A DNA stretch of 64,000 bases from Macrophomina tecta (taxonomy: Eukaryota; Ascomycota; Dothideomycetes; Botryosphaeriales; Botryosphaeriaceae): contig JAKSGN010000043.1 in assembly GCA_024180945.1 (NCBI GenBank), positions 3,162,001 through 3,226,000 on the forward strand. The letters are read 5' to 3'. Positions 44,967 through 56,390 of this stretch are shown here, piece after piece (the first letter of the stretch is position 1; each line of letters starts with the position of its first letter). The translations under genes were made by a program, and so were the position numbers. Below the pieces are notes generated by a model, which saw nothing but the letters and a program-made list of their open reading frames with translations, searched no databases and was not told the origin of the DNA.

Positions 44967-45764
44967 GCGATGAGTAGCCACTTGAAATTTACCTCGACAC
45001 GTAGACTGGGGTGCTGTGTGCAGATAGGACAATAGAAAAGCTCTACAATAGTGGTGCCGCCGCCGCCTCCTCCTCATCTTCCAATACCAGTCGGATGCAG
45101 ACCAATCCAAACTCATTCGGGGTCCTCCTATTGCGCGTCCGCACTCCACGGACTCTGTGTCATATCTCCTCCACTCCAGTACGTGCTAACACTTAGTTTT
45201 CTGTCCCGAAACGATGACAGAAGTAGCAGCATAGTCCTCACCATGATTGGCCGCAGCCGCTCCTGCCAGCACCTACTGAGGTAGAAGTCGTGCGGGCCGA
45301 GGAAGATTTCTTGCGTAATGAATGACCAGGTATTCGGATTGGTTCCTTGCTCGATGAACCACGATGTGAGCTCTACTTCGGATTCATTCGCACTGAACGA
45401 GACCTTGAGGGAAACAAACAGATTCGCGCCGATACCGCACTCCGAGTGATTAAGACGAGCTTACGCATTTCTGTTCGTCCTGTTTGTTGGAATACCGGCT
45501 ACCAGTTATGCGTACTTCCTGGGAAGGAGATGGGTTCAAAACAAGCGCCGCAGCGATGTTGAGAAGTACCGTTGGCCACGATCGCGCCGGTCCAGTCATC
45601 CCCGGCAAGTTCCGAGCCACCTGTCAAGTGGGGACGCAGGACTAGCACTCGCCGGCAACACTGGATCGTGGGTCGGCCGGCTTCTTAAACCACGTGGTCG
45701 AGTAAGACGATTGACCTGTGCGGCGTCCTCGTGAAAGGCACGTGTGCTAGACGCTGTCGCTTAG
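44967..45764. other. intergenic, no gene recognised
   Basis: Spacer between convergent genes (MFS transporter and Zn2Cys6 regulator 1). Short frames only. Confidence 0.5.
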
Positions 45765-47036
45765 TCACTCCACCCAGCCAACCTGTTTCGAAGGCCAGCG
45801 TATCCACGGTTTGTATTCCTCGGGAATCAAGCGGTGAATTCCAGTCATGATATGCTCGGGCCAGCCTTCAATGAACCAAGACGTACGGCAGTGGTAGACC
45901 ATCACGGTGAAATAAGAGAGGATGACAAGGGCCAGCGGCTGATGTTGCTGGAGGCACAGGATGAAGTTCTCCTCCAAGCAGTAAATCCATGAGAACAGAA
46001 ACATGCTGCTATCATTTGCCTCTCCAATCTCTTGCGCGTCCATGGTGCCCTTCAGCGTCCATAGCAAGCGATCAAAAGCCTCAAGGTACGTGTTGATATT
46101 CGGTTCGGTGACGGCTAAGCCGACCAGATAGCTTCGGAATGTCCTCGCCTCCTCGCAGATGGTCGGAAGGGGGCCGCTGGCAAAGGCAGTCCGTAGCCTG
46201 CGGGCCGCAATACGGAACATGACTGACAGGCGGCCTGAGAAGAGTATCTCCTTCTGCAGCTCAAGGATGGCGCGGGCGCCTCGATTCAACACGAGCCAGC
46301 CAGATGCGCCTTTATCGCTGATCAATAGGTACTCTCCAGGGGTTGGGCCATTGGCGAAGGACAGCGAAGAGATGAGCACGGCAGCTACGTAGAGCTGGTC
46401 GCAATTGTCGCGGTTCATGCCTGGCAGGAGCGCCGTAACCCTCTGGACGGCAGCATCCTGGTACTGTCCGGCCAGGTTTCGAAGGTAAGCTGCACGCTCG
46501 GGCTGTTGGCGGGCCAATTGAAAGGCGGACAGGGCAAGAGCGAGCTGGAGAAGGTAATGGTGGGTGAAGCCCATCTGCGGAATGGTTGTTCGCCAGATTG
46601 CTGCCATGCGAGGGCCGCCACCGAGGGTCTCACATGTTGCGTTGATATAGTTTTGGAAGAGCTCAAGCTCCACCAGGTTCAGGCCGGAGACGCACACCGG
46701 GCTGCCCAGCTGGGGAGAGGGCGGAGCGACGGGCAGTGGCGAATGCGCGGAGGGCCCAAGATCATATCCAGGGCTTGCGACGCTCGAGGCGTTGGATGGC
46801 GAGAGGGAAGCAAAGTCACAGCGGATGGAGTGACGGATGCAGTTGGTGCACGAGGGCTTCTTCTCGTCGCACTGGGGGTCATGTTAAGGTTAGAGTTGCA
46901 GGGAGGGACAGCGCACGTGAGGAGGCGACGATACCTTAATCCTTCTCCGCTTGCAGTTGGCACAGCCGAGACGGGATTTTCGATGAGTCCGCCTGGGCGC
47001 CACGGATGCACGGGCTGTCTTGCGTGGCTGACTCAT
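45765..47036 (-). CDS. Zn2Cys6 transcription factor 1 (sterol-uptake-control-like)
   Basis: Exons 47036-46935 and 46871-45765 (63-nt intron) give 402 residues. The binuclear zinc cluster is C-x2-C-x6-C-x5-C-x2-C-x6-C, beginning GCANCKRRRIK, with the intron falling between the Lys and the third Cys. The remaining ~300 residues form a helical domain (LELFQNYINATCETL, PQMGFTHHYLLQLALALSAF, FILCLQQHQPLALVI, ending PWIRWP), a layout seen in fungal Upc2/sterol-uptake-control-type regulators. It is a clear paralogue of the factor at 49839-51137, with the intron at the same place. It is divergently arranged with the RTA1 gene. Confidence 0.88.
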
Positions 47037-48083
47037 GGCTGCTGTGGGCAGAAACGCAGTGGATGGGGACGGCTGTCCAACAACTGGCGAGTGGTCGGGG
47101 GAGAGCGAGGGAACGCGGGCGGAGGCGGCGTTGACAAGCGGTACTCCCGCGCCCTGGCGCTAAGCCCAGAACGGCGAGCGCCGAGGTCTTGGAAGAGAAA
47201 GCATTGGAGCCAGGCCCCGACGAAGGAGATACAAGGAGGGCTGGGATTTCCACAGAGCGGGCAACGGAGCTGAGCGACCTGCGTGGCTAAAGCTTACGAC
47301 GACTTTGCACGGCGGACTGGAAGAGAAGAGGCAGAGGCTGCCGCGCCTCGTAGGGCTGATTTGCTACGAGTACGAGCGAGTACGAGACTCCGTCCGTGCC
47401 CCACGGCGTTGCAAGAGGCAACCTCCGTATTCTCGCTCCGCCAATAGAGGACTTCGCCCTTGTTGTTTGATGCTAGTGCTCACTTCCCCTATCTATTCGG
47501 CAATCATCAGGCGTTGCCCAGATCATGACGGCACCGGGCCTCACTTTCACTGAGCATTGAAATTCTGCATGTACGCTGCCACAGCACAGCCTCGCGGCAG
47601 AGCGCCGAGTGGTTCTCTCGAAGTATATGCCGTAGGTCATTGTCGTGATGCGACTGTCTATTTGCTTTGAGAATTCCGACAGACAGGGCCTTTCGCCCGC
47701 ATTTCTCGCGCCCTCGATCCGGCTCCGCAGGATTTGGGAGACGTGGACGATGGTGGACGTTGGACGCCGACCAAACGCGAACATGAGAAGTCCACCGGAA
47801 CGACAGTCCAGAGATTTGTCCTTGCTGGTGCGTTCGTTTGCAGCAGATTCCACAGCGGTTGCATGCACCCAGCCCGCTATGCCCAATTCCCGCCGTGTCG
47901 CGTGCTAGCTTGCTGCACTACTCGTATTCGTGTCGGCGTACTCGTTGTCTCGTTTTTGATCCGCCTTGAACAGCCGGGTGTAGGACCTACAAGTACCTCT
48001 GATCATCCACTTCACCAGTAGTCCACAGATACAGGCACCCGCTTGTGGCCCAGCATCAGCTCTACTATCGCAAAGCCTTCGAG
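47037..48083. promoter_or_regulatory. divergent promoter region, Zn2Cys6 factor 1 / RTA1 gene
   Basis: 1.05 kb between two divergent starts. No coding motifs; candidate site for regulator binding, by position only. Confidence 0.4.
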
Positions 48084-49095
48084 ATGGCGTCGGACGATCC
48101 TCTCCATGGCTACAAGCTGTACGAGTACAAGCCAAGCATGGCTGCTGCGATCATCTTCATTATCGCGTTCGCGCTCTCCACGTCGCTCCACACATTCCAG
48201 TTGATTAAGCACAGGACGTGGTATATGCTCGCATTTCTAATCGGTGGTTTCTGTACGTCGGCGTGCTCCTAGACCCAGAGGCTGTCTGAGCTGACCGAGT
48301 AATGCTTGATAGTCGAGGTCATCGGATACATTGGTCGCGCCGCGTCTGCAAAACAGGATTACGGGAAATGGACGGTGGGGCCATACGTGATTCAGAGCGT
48401 GTTCCTCCTGGTCGCACCGGCGCTCTTCGCGGCCTCTGTCTACATGGTGCTGGGACGCATCATCATGCTCACCGAGGGCGAGAGCCGTTCCATCATAAAG
48501 AAGCGCTGGCTCACGAAGTTCTTCGTCTTCGGAGACGTGTTCTCCTTCTTGCTCCAGTCAAGCGGTAAGCGCCCCGGTTGGGCCGCTGTCGAGGGAGTAG
48601 ACTGACTCAATGCCAGGCGGCGGGCTCATGGCCAAGGGAACCGACGACCCCGACTCGGTTAAGATGGCGCAGAACATCATCATTGGGGGGCTGATCCTGC
48701 AGCTGCTCTTTTTCGGTTTCTTCATCATTGTGGCGGCCATCTTCCACAAGCGCATGAACGCCGTTCCAACAGTCCAGTCGGAGCAGCCCGAGATCCGGTG
48801 GCGGCATTACCTCACCACGTTGTACGTCGTCAGTGTACTCATCATGGTCCGTTGCATATTCCGCGCCATCGAGTACATCCAAGGCCACGATGGATACCTG
48901 CTCAAAAACGAGGCTTTCCTGTACATCTTCGACGCGCTCCTCATGTTCCTCGTCATGGCGTACATGAACTGGCAACACCCATCCGAGATTGGACACTTGC
49001 TCCGGGGAGAAAGGCCGTCTGCAGCCGGCTACACGCTCGAGACGGTCGACCCCAGCAAAGCAAGCCATCTGAACGGTCCCCGCGAGATGGTCTGA
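48084..49095 (+). CDS. RTA1-family lipid-translocating membrane protein
   Basis: Exons 48084-48252, 48313-48564 and 48617-49095 give 299 residues. Seven hydrophobic segments fit the RTA1 fold. Family features seen: YKPSMAAAIIF near the N-terminus, FFEVIGYIGR restored by the first splice, ALFAASVYMVLGR, DVFSFLLQSSGGG restored by the second splice, RCIFRAIEYIQG, and EAFLYIFDALLMF. Known members (Rta1, Rsb1, Pug1) export sphingoid bases or mediate lipid/haem and azole-type stress resistance. It is flanked on both sides by paralogous Zn2Cys6 regulators, which suggests co-regulation. The start is the ATG before MASDDPLHGYKLYEYKP. Confidence 0.92.
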
Positions 49096-49838
49096 CCTTT
49101 CGACGGGAACGAACAGGGCGGGTGAGGGGTCTGTACGCGACAGCGAGGTGGTGAGGCGGCACGGAAGCGAGCAAAGGATTTCATGCTCGACCAACGACAT
49201 CTCGCAGCAATTGGGGATTTTTCTTTTCCGGACGGGCATTTTGATCATCGGCATGTGCGCGCCGCCCGGTCATTGGGGGAAAACTTGGGACAATGTTCGA
49301 ACATGCGCAGTGCTGTGCAGGAATAGAAGTGTCCCGGAGACGGCGATTAGATAGAATAATGATCCACTGACCGCCAGGGGGTCTTTCGACCTGGGCGGTG
49401 TTTTCTTGCAGCATGACGCGTCCTTCGGAGGAGCATGAGAGAGGGCTGTGGTTGCCGTGTGAGACTGTGATGTGGCTCGATCGCAGACAGCGGCATGGCG
49501 AGGGCGGCGATTGCGTTGGCGGCGTGAAAGGTGGGTGTTGGTTTTCGCGCGGTGGGTGAACAGCGATGGGTGAGCGGCGGTGGGTGCGTGCATGCGTGCC
49601 TCTAAATCGACACGCGGGTAACAGCTGCCGGGGCGGCGGGCGCTCTTCGGCCCGCGTTTCCCCTACTTCCTTGGCTGCGCCTCGCTCGTGGTCTACAAGA
49701 CCCGTCAAGCCCCCGGCCTCACACTGCCTATTGCGTCTCCCGAGACCAAACAAGCCTCCAACACCACTTGCTTACCTCGCGCCAATCAGGCCTCTGCTCC
49801 CGACGCCGGCGCCCGACCTGGCTGGCCATGTACTGACT
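49096..49838. other. intergenic, promoter region of Zn2Cys6 factor 2
   Basis: 743 bp without a supported gene. An open frame runs upstream of the ATG at 49839 but has no family content. Confidence 0.45.
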
Positions 49839-51137
49839 ATGTCCGAGCAGCTGCCGGCGCAGAGCAGCAAGGGCACAGCGTCACGCCGATCCCATCGCAA
49901 GTCCCGTTTGGGCTGCCAAAACTGCAAGCGCCGCCGCATCAAGGTGACCCTGCTGCTCTCCCTCCCATCCTGCACGCCTTCTGACCCGCTCCAGTGCGAC
50001 GAGAAAAGACCTGAGTGTACCAATTGCCTTCGCCACGCCATCCACTGTGACTTCGCGCCAGCAGCCGCCGCCTCTTCACGCTCTGCAGCGTCCAGCCCGG
50101 CCAACCATCTCAGCCCTCACGATGCCCTCCTTGCGAGTGCGACCACCCCATCCGGGCCCGGCGGTGTTCCCAGCCCTTTCATGAATGCCATCACCCCCGT
50201 CCTCAGTGCCTCTGCTGCCTCCAACGTATCGGACCTCGAGCTTCTGCACAACTGGTCCACCGCAACCGCCCACACCGTCAGCAGCATCCCCGACTTCCAA
50301 GCCTTCTACCGCATCAACGTCCCCCAGATTGGATTCTCCTACCCCTTCGTGCTTCATGCCATAATGGCCATCTCTGCCCGGCATCTTGCCCAGTTCAGGG
50401 CATCCAGCCGTCCATCATACACGGCCAAAGCCGATCACCACTGGGCCATTGCCCTGCGGACGGCCACCGCCCTCATTCCTGCCGTTGATGATGACAACGC
50501 CCCCGCCTTGTACATCTTCGCCGTCCTGTCCTGCTTCTACACCTTCGCCAAGGGCCCCAAGCCGCGTGACTTCCTCGTCTTCAGCGACCACGGCCCGGCC
50601 GAGTGGCTTCCACTCTTTCGTGGCGTCCGCACTATCATGGAAACGACGCGTGACGCCATCCGACACGGGCCCCTCTCCACGCTCTTCGCCTCGGCCGTTT
50701 CCCTTGTGCAAGCCTTCTACGATCACGATCCCTCCAACGAGCACCCCCGCGTCGCCGAGCTGCGTCAACTCGCCCTCGACATCGCCACCGACAGTCCCAA
50801 CCTACCCACTTACATTGCCGCCATCGATGACGTTTCGCGATCCTTCGCCTGCACCTATCACCTGGATGACACCGCCGTGTCGGGCCACTCGCAGACAATC
50901 TTCGTCTGGCTATACCGCGTCTCTGACGACTTTGTGCTTTGTCTGCAGCAGAAACAGCCCATGGCCCTGGCCATCTTCGCCTACTTCGTCGTCCTTGTTA
51001 ACGAGATCGGTAATGTCTGGTGGATCAAGGATTGGGTCTACCACTTGATCTCGGGAATTTACGACTCTATGGACGAGGGGAGCAGGCCCTGGATCAGGTG
51101 GCCGATTGAGAAGTTAGGATGGATACCAGATTATTAA
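49839..51137 (+). CDS. Zn2Cys6 transcription factor 2 (paralogue of factor 1)
   Basis: Exons 49839-49943 and 49995-51137 give 415 residues. The 51-nt intron is a multiple of three and free of stops, so the frame reads through it; its GTGACC donor, CTGAC branch point, CCAG acceptor and identical position to factor 1 (before CDEKRPEC) show it is an intron. The zinc cluster starts GCQNCKRRRIK. A Ser/Ala/Pro-rich linker follows, then the same helical domain as factor 1 (FVLCLQQKQPMALAIFAYF, ending PWIRWPIEKLGWIPDY). The stop codon runs straight into a 20-nt A tract. Confidence 0.88.
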   Translation: MSEQLPAQSSKGTASRRSHRKSRLGCQNCKRRRIKVTLLLSLPSCTPSDPLQCDEKRPECTNCLRHAIHCDFAPAAAASSRSAASSPANHLSPHDALLASATTPSGPGGVPSPFMNAITPVLSASAASNVSDLELLHNWSTATAHTVSSIPDFQAFYRINVPQIGFSYPFVLHAIMAISARHLAQFRASSRPSYTAKADHHWAIALRTATALIPAVDDDNAPALYIFAVLSCFYTFAKGPKPRDFLVFSDHGPAEWLPLFRGVRTIMETTRDAIRHGPLSTLFASAVSLVQAFYDHDPSNEHPRVAELRQLALDIATDSPNLPTYIAAIDDVSRSFACTYHLDDTAVSGHSQTIFVWLYRVSDDFVLCLQQKQPMALAIFAYFVVLVNEIGNVWWIKDWVYHLISGIYDSMDEGSRPWIRWPIEKLGWIPDY

Positions 51138-51155
51138 AAAAAAAAAAAAAAAAAA
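51136..51155. repeat. poly-A tract (20 nt) merging with the stop codon
   Basis: The last two bases of the TAA stop are the first two of a 20-A run. The gene retains its intron, so this is not a processed retrocopy. Confidence 0.9.
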
Positions 51156-53885
51156 CAGGCTGGAATGGCATCTCCCATCCTAATAGAGTGAATCTTTGGT
51201 CTGAGGGACTTATAATGTTTTGTTTTAAGAACAAGACGACGATGTGGCGGCGGGGGAACTGGGCATAACAAAGACGCCCAGGTGCGAAATCTCTCACTGA
51301 CGCAGCGTTACGCTTTAGAATTGTTCCAACGCTTGCAAAATTGCCTCTGCCATCGAGCGTGGGTCTCGCAGAAGTAAGGATAAACGAAATGGACTAGACA
51401 ACGTCTTTAGTGAAAAGTAGAAAAGTGCTAGAGGAAAGGTAGTTAGAACGAGCCGAACGAGCCGAATGATGGCCGGTTGATGATCCCGGAATTTTCTGCC
51501 ACCGCCCGCGGCTTCGGCCATACTTGCCGCCGCTGGTTATCTTACCTGTTCTCCCTGCCATCGAATCCTCATGACGCTTCTTCGGTCCCCCTCAACCGCG
51601 CACACTGGCTGCCTGGATTTGAGAAGCCCTCAGCACTCTCGCTGTGCTACAGCCGCCGGATCCACTTCTGATGCCCGTCGCCATGTCCTGCACATGCAAG
51701 CGGGACAGCCGAGATCAATCTGGACTGCGTTCGGAGCTTGCTTCCCGATGGGCGCCGGTGCATGTACCGACCGGCAAGCCATATTCCTGCCGACATAGCA
51801 TCATCTGGTGCGTTTCGCCTGCTGATTGACAGACACGGTAACAGGATCAAGAAGTTATTGCCAGGAGTCGGGGCAAATCGCATCTTCAGAAAGGGATTCC
51901 CGCGTCCGCTCGTCCGAGTCATAACGCATGTCTCCCTGTTGCACACTTAGCCCAACGGAGCCTCAAAACTCCGTGGGGGCTATGCATAGCCCGCGTCCGG
52001 CTAGATCTAAAGTTCACAATTTCCCTCACAGCCCAACTCAGCGGGACATTGTGTCTGTTGCAACCGAACCCACATACAGCAGGCTGGTCCTGCCGCGCGG
52101 CACGGATAGCGGGACTTATTACTTGTTGTTCAACATGTACCTGGCCGGACACTCACCGAAATGCCCTTCACGTGCTCTTCCTGCCTACGCTAGGCCATTT
52201 GAAACAGGCAACTGCCGGTAGCAGCTTGACCGCTCCAGCCAGTACAGTGCTTTATAGGAGCTCCGGCGAGCAGTGCACCGATCGTGGCCCCTTTTGCGAT
52301 TCGGGCAGTGTAGGAAACCGCAGAGGCTCTGGTTGGTTGCGAAGGCTCGTCAGCTCAGCGCCCCGTTAATGGTCTGAGCCACGGCCGAAACTCTGGCGAT
52401 GGAGAGGTGGTCGTACCAGCTCCTGCCAGTCCGAAGGCCGACGACCCGGGCTCTGCAACGGCGCCAGTCTTTCGTCCGCCACATGGGCTCGAGCTCGGGT
52501 GTGCGATTCACGCAAGAAGGCCCTCTGTCAGGAGCGTATGTTTGTGGCGGCCTGGTCCGATATGCGCGCATACTCCTTTGGAAAACCGGGACCAATAATA
52601 CATCGGCGATGGCTGCAGCAACTGCGATCAAAAAATTCTACGAAGTATTCCCCATGACGTCGCCTTATACCGGTACCTGAATGTTTCACGCGGTTTCGGG
52701 GAGTATTCTTACATCACGCGAAACGGACGCATACCGTAGCCTCGCTTCGTATGCGTGGCAGGGTCAGTCTATGAGTTGCGGGACCCAATCGGCTTCGCCC
52801 CGCTGCCCAAAGTACCGCACCTCCGGAACACCACGACGCAGTCCATCGCCGATGCTCCAGAAATCGTATGACGAAAAGCGGATCGTACCGCGTATTTCAT
52901 TGGGCCACCGGGTAACGAGTGCTGGACTATCGCCCGCACGGCAGCCCTGACAAAACGTCGAGAGGGGTGGCCAGAAGCCATAGAAAATTACGAGCAGCGA
53001 TAGCACTCAATCCAGGTCGTGTTGCCGCCTGGATGCTTGCTCTCTGCGCCGCACAGTGCGGAATTGTTGTTCGCAGAATATCTTGCGGCCCTCTGCTTGT
53101 ATCATTCTGCAACCGAACCAAACCGATACTTTTGCTTGTACACGCCGTATCCGCGTAAGTGAGGGAGTCGGCGTTGGAGCGGGCCTTCTACGTAGTCTGT
53201 AGACACTGCGAGGCATTCATTACTCGCGGGGACGCCTCGACTATGGCGCATGGCATAGTCTGAGCCCGAAGGATCGACCGCCACGCAGCTGAGGATTGTG
53301 CAACGGCAAGTGCTTGCGATTTACTGCCCAACTCGTTTTGCGCCGGACCAATCGGCACGGCCGGCAGCAACCCAGGATTTAGACTTCTCAGTGCGGCCTT
53401 AGGATGAAACAGGCTCTTCACCCGCGGGCACAGCAACGAGGACCGGTGTGGCAGGCCGGGCTGGCGAACCCCGGATGTGGTCTGTGCCGGGTGATCGCCA
53501 AGTCGTGCATCGGACGTTGCTACGAGGATCTCACTTTTTGCAGCAAAATGCCATGCGCACGAAGCCGAAATGCCATATCGCCGATACGCTGCGCCAGCAA
53601 ATTCCTGGCCCGAGGGTAAAATCGCATTCACAATCCGATCATGCGATCAAGGTGTCTGCCCAGGCCCCAGGGTCTCGAAGCGGCGGTCCGGCCTCCAGTA
53701 CCAGGGCTGCGAAGAATATAAAGAGCAGCACTCATCGTTGCGCAAGAGCTCTGACATTTCCTGAGGAAGTATCCGTTTCGATTTCTCGCTCTCCCGGCCC
53801 AAAGTTTTCCCCGAGCTGCCGCTCAAGTCGTTGAGGATCCGCTACTCCAAGTCTCCAGTTTCCTGATCTAGCGGGCCGTGCCATC
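51156..53885. other. 2.7-kb gene-poor stretch
   Basis: Balanced base composition, many short frames on both strands, none with motifs or splice-linked continuation. No RIP signature, tRNA or transposon ends seen. Confidence 0.45.
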
Positions 53886-54604
53886 ATGTACCACCACCAT
53901 CAGCAACCGTCATACAATCCGTATGCTGCTCCCAATCCACCGCAGTACGGCCCCCAATACGGGAATTGGGCGGAGCAGGCCAGGCCCCATGATCCCTTGT
54001 CGCCAAACACTTTTTCGGGCTCTTTCCAGCGCCATGCAAGCCCACAATACCAGCACCAGCACCAGCACCAGCACCAGAACCCTCAATACGCTCAACAGCA
54101 GTATCAACAATATCCACCGCAGAACCATGCATACAACTCGCACCCTCCGCGGCCAATGCCGACATGTTATCCTCAGAGGCGGACATCAGTACAGCAACGC
54201 TGGGATGACTATGTCGCAAGCGATGAATGCTCCGAAGCGCTGCAAGGTGGTAAACTTCTCTACTTGAAAAGCACACGCACAGCCAAGGCTGATATGGCTG
54301 AACAGCGGACCGGACGTACATCACGCAGGTCTCGTCAGAGCTGGAGCAACGCGCCATGGCGGACGAGCGGCTAGGAGCGCTCCAGCAGCAGACGGGCGTC
54401 AACACGCAGCACGCGCAGCAGGCAGAGCGTGAGCGGCGGCTCAAGTGGGCACAGGATATGATCATCCAGAACCCGGCGCTCTGCGCCGAGGTGTACTTCG
54501 CCATGTCCAAGCGCAGCAACAACGATAATGCCGACACGCCTTCGACGCAAAGGAGCAGCAGCAACAGCAGCGCCAACTCGTCGAACAGCAGCAGCCCGAC
54601 GTAG
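53886..54604 (+). CDS. Gln/His-rich hypothetical protein (220 aa)
   Basis: Exons 53886-54249 and 54306-54604 (56-nt intron, GTAAAC donor, CAG acceptor) give 220 residues. The first ~95 residues are Tyr/Pro/Gln/His-rich (MYHHHQQPSYNPYAAPNPPQ) with an HQ dipeptide array encoded by CAGCAC repeats at about 54051-54079. A folded-looking segment, RWDDYVASDECSEALQG, follows. Exon 2 encodes a charged helix (TYITQVSSELEQRAM, AERERRLKWAQDMI) and a Ser/Asn tail. The splice keeps phase and joins the two predicted structured parts. No family recognised; the composition resembles prion-like or scaffold proteins. Confidence 0.65.
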
Positions 54605-55161
54605 GCCGCCCGTTACCGGAACCGTTGCCGGGCAATGGCACGTGCTGAGAGTGTTGGCTTGCGGACTCCCGCCATATATTCCTCGCTGCGACCACTCCGG
54701 ATCTGGAATCCACAAGAAGGCCGGCGCTTGTCAGATGACACGGTGGTGCGCGGAAAACTGAGGCCTGTCGTTTCCCTCTTAGTCAGTAACTGCAGAAAAC
54801 GGAGAGATGCCAGCCAAACGACGGAGAGAGGGGCGGGAATGAACTATGCCTATCGTTCACCCATGATACTTGGCGTCTTGCCATTGCAGCTGTAGACACG
54901 CGACGATGTAATGCATCCCCAATCGTACAAACCAGCCGGCACTGCAGGCCCCGGGTTGCCTGTGTTGAGCGAGCGACCGAAGACTCGAGAAGTGAGAGAA
55001 TGCGGGTCGCGCGTCATGGTCGTGGCCGGGCGAGTCATTTGGCTCCAGCCGGCCCCGCGGAAAAAACGGGCGCCGATCGCGGGCGGCTCGTGCTGCTTGC
55101 TGTATGACTGACTGCCCGCTGCACCACCCCAGCTCACTGCACCACTCCCACCCCCCACACA
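54605..55161. other. intergenic, promoter region of HOM2
   Basis: 557 bp with no supported gene. The last 60 bp before 55162 is C-rich (CCACCCC/CACCAC), as is common upstream of highly expressed ascomycete genes. Confidence 0.45.
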
Positions 55162-56390
55162 ATGGACGCGCAGAACTTTACTTCCCTCAATCGCAATTTC
55201 CCCAAGAAGAAGTGCGGTATGCTGCCGCAATTGCGCCCGCCCGGCGCTCCAATGCTGACAGTCTCGCTTCTAAACAGGCGTGCTTGGCGCCACGGGCTCC
55301 GTCGGCCAGCGCTTCATCCTCCTGCTCGCCCTGCACCCGCACTTCACCCTCCATGCCGTGGGTGCCTCGGAACGCTCCGCCGGCAAGAAGTACAAGGATG
55401 CCGTCAAGTGGAAGCAAGCTCTCCCCATGTCCAAGGAGCTGGGCGAGCTGGTCGTGAAGAAGTGCACTCCGGACGAGTTCGCCGACTGCGACCTCGTCTT
55501 CTCCGGCCTGGATAGCGACGTCGCTGGCGACGTGGGCGAGTTCTGCCACTTCCGCCCCTCGGCCGCACTCTGCTGACTTGCAGCGTCCAGAAATGGCATT
55601 CCTCAAGGCGAACCTGGCCGTCTTCTCCAACGCAAAGAACTACCGCCGCGATCCTCTTGTCCCCCTCGTCGTCCCGACCGTCAACCTGAGCCATCTCGAC
55701 GTCGTTGCCCACCAGCGCAAGCATCACAACCTCGACAAGGGCTTCCTCGTCTGCAACTCCAACTGCGCCGTCATCGGCATAGTCATCCCGTTTGCCGCCC
55801 TGCAGGCCAGGTTCGGTCCTGTGTCCGAGGTCAGCGTCGTCACCATGCAGGCTGTGTCTGGAGCTGGCTACCCCGGTGTCAGCAGCATGGACATTATCGA
55901 CAACGTCGTGCCCTACATCTCGGGCGAGGAGGACAAGCTGGAGACCGAGGCCCAGAAGATTCTCGGAGCCGTCAACGGCGACGTCACCGGCTTCGTGGAC
56001 CAGCAACTCAAGGTCTCGGCCGCCTGCAACCGTGTGCCCGTTCTAGATGGCCACACCGCCTGCGTGTCGCTGCGCTTTGCGAAGCGCCCGCCCCCGAGCG
56101 CGGACGAGGTCAAGCAGGCCATGCGCGAGTACGTCTCCGATGCCCAGAAGCTGGGCTGCCCTTCGGCGCCTCAAAACGCTATCGTGGTCATGGACGAGGC
56201 CGATAGGCCGCAGCCCCGGCTCGACAGGGAGACCGACCGCGGCTACGCCGTCAGTGTTGGCAGGATAAGGGAGGATGAGAGCGGCATTTTCGACATTAAG
56301 TTTGTTGCCCTGAGCCACAACACCGTCATTGGTGCTGCCGGTTCCTCCATCCTCAACGCCGAGGCAGCTGTGCTCAAGGGCTACGCTTAA
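55162..56390 (+). CDS. HOM2: aspartate-semialdehyde dehydrogenase
   Basis: Exons 55162-55216, 55278-55531 and 55584-56390 give 371 residues (yeast Hom2 365). Reaction (known): NADPH-dependent reduction of aspartyl-4-phosphate to the semialdehyde, the entry to Met, Thr and Ile synthesis in fungi. Seen: nucleotide loop [13 protein letters not shown], restored by the first splice; SNAKNYRR; catalytic Cys164 in [19 protein letters not shown]; the substrate-loop Arg/His region [15 protein letters not shown]; and C-terminal [20 protein letters not shown]. The second intron (52 nt) has a weak GTGGGC donor, giving DRPEMAF where relatives usually have a short acidic join, so that junction may be off by a few residues. 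Confidence 0.94.

Noticed and set aside
51156..53885. Gene or transposon in the 51-54 kb stretch
   Set aside because: No domain, splice-linked frames, terminal repeats or RIP signature could be found.
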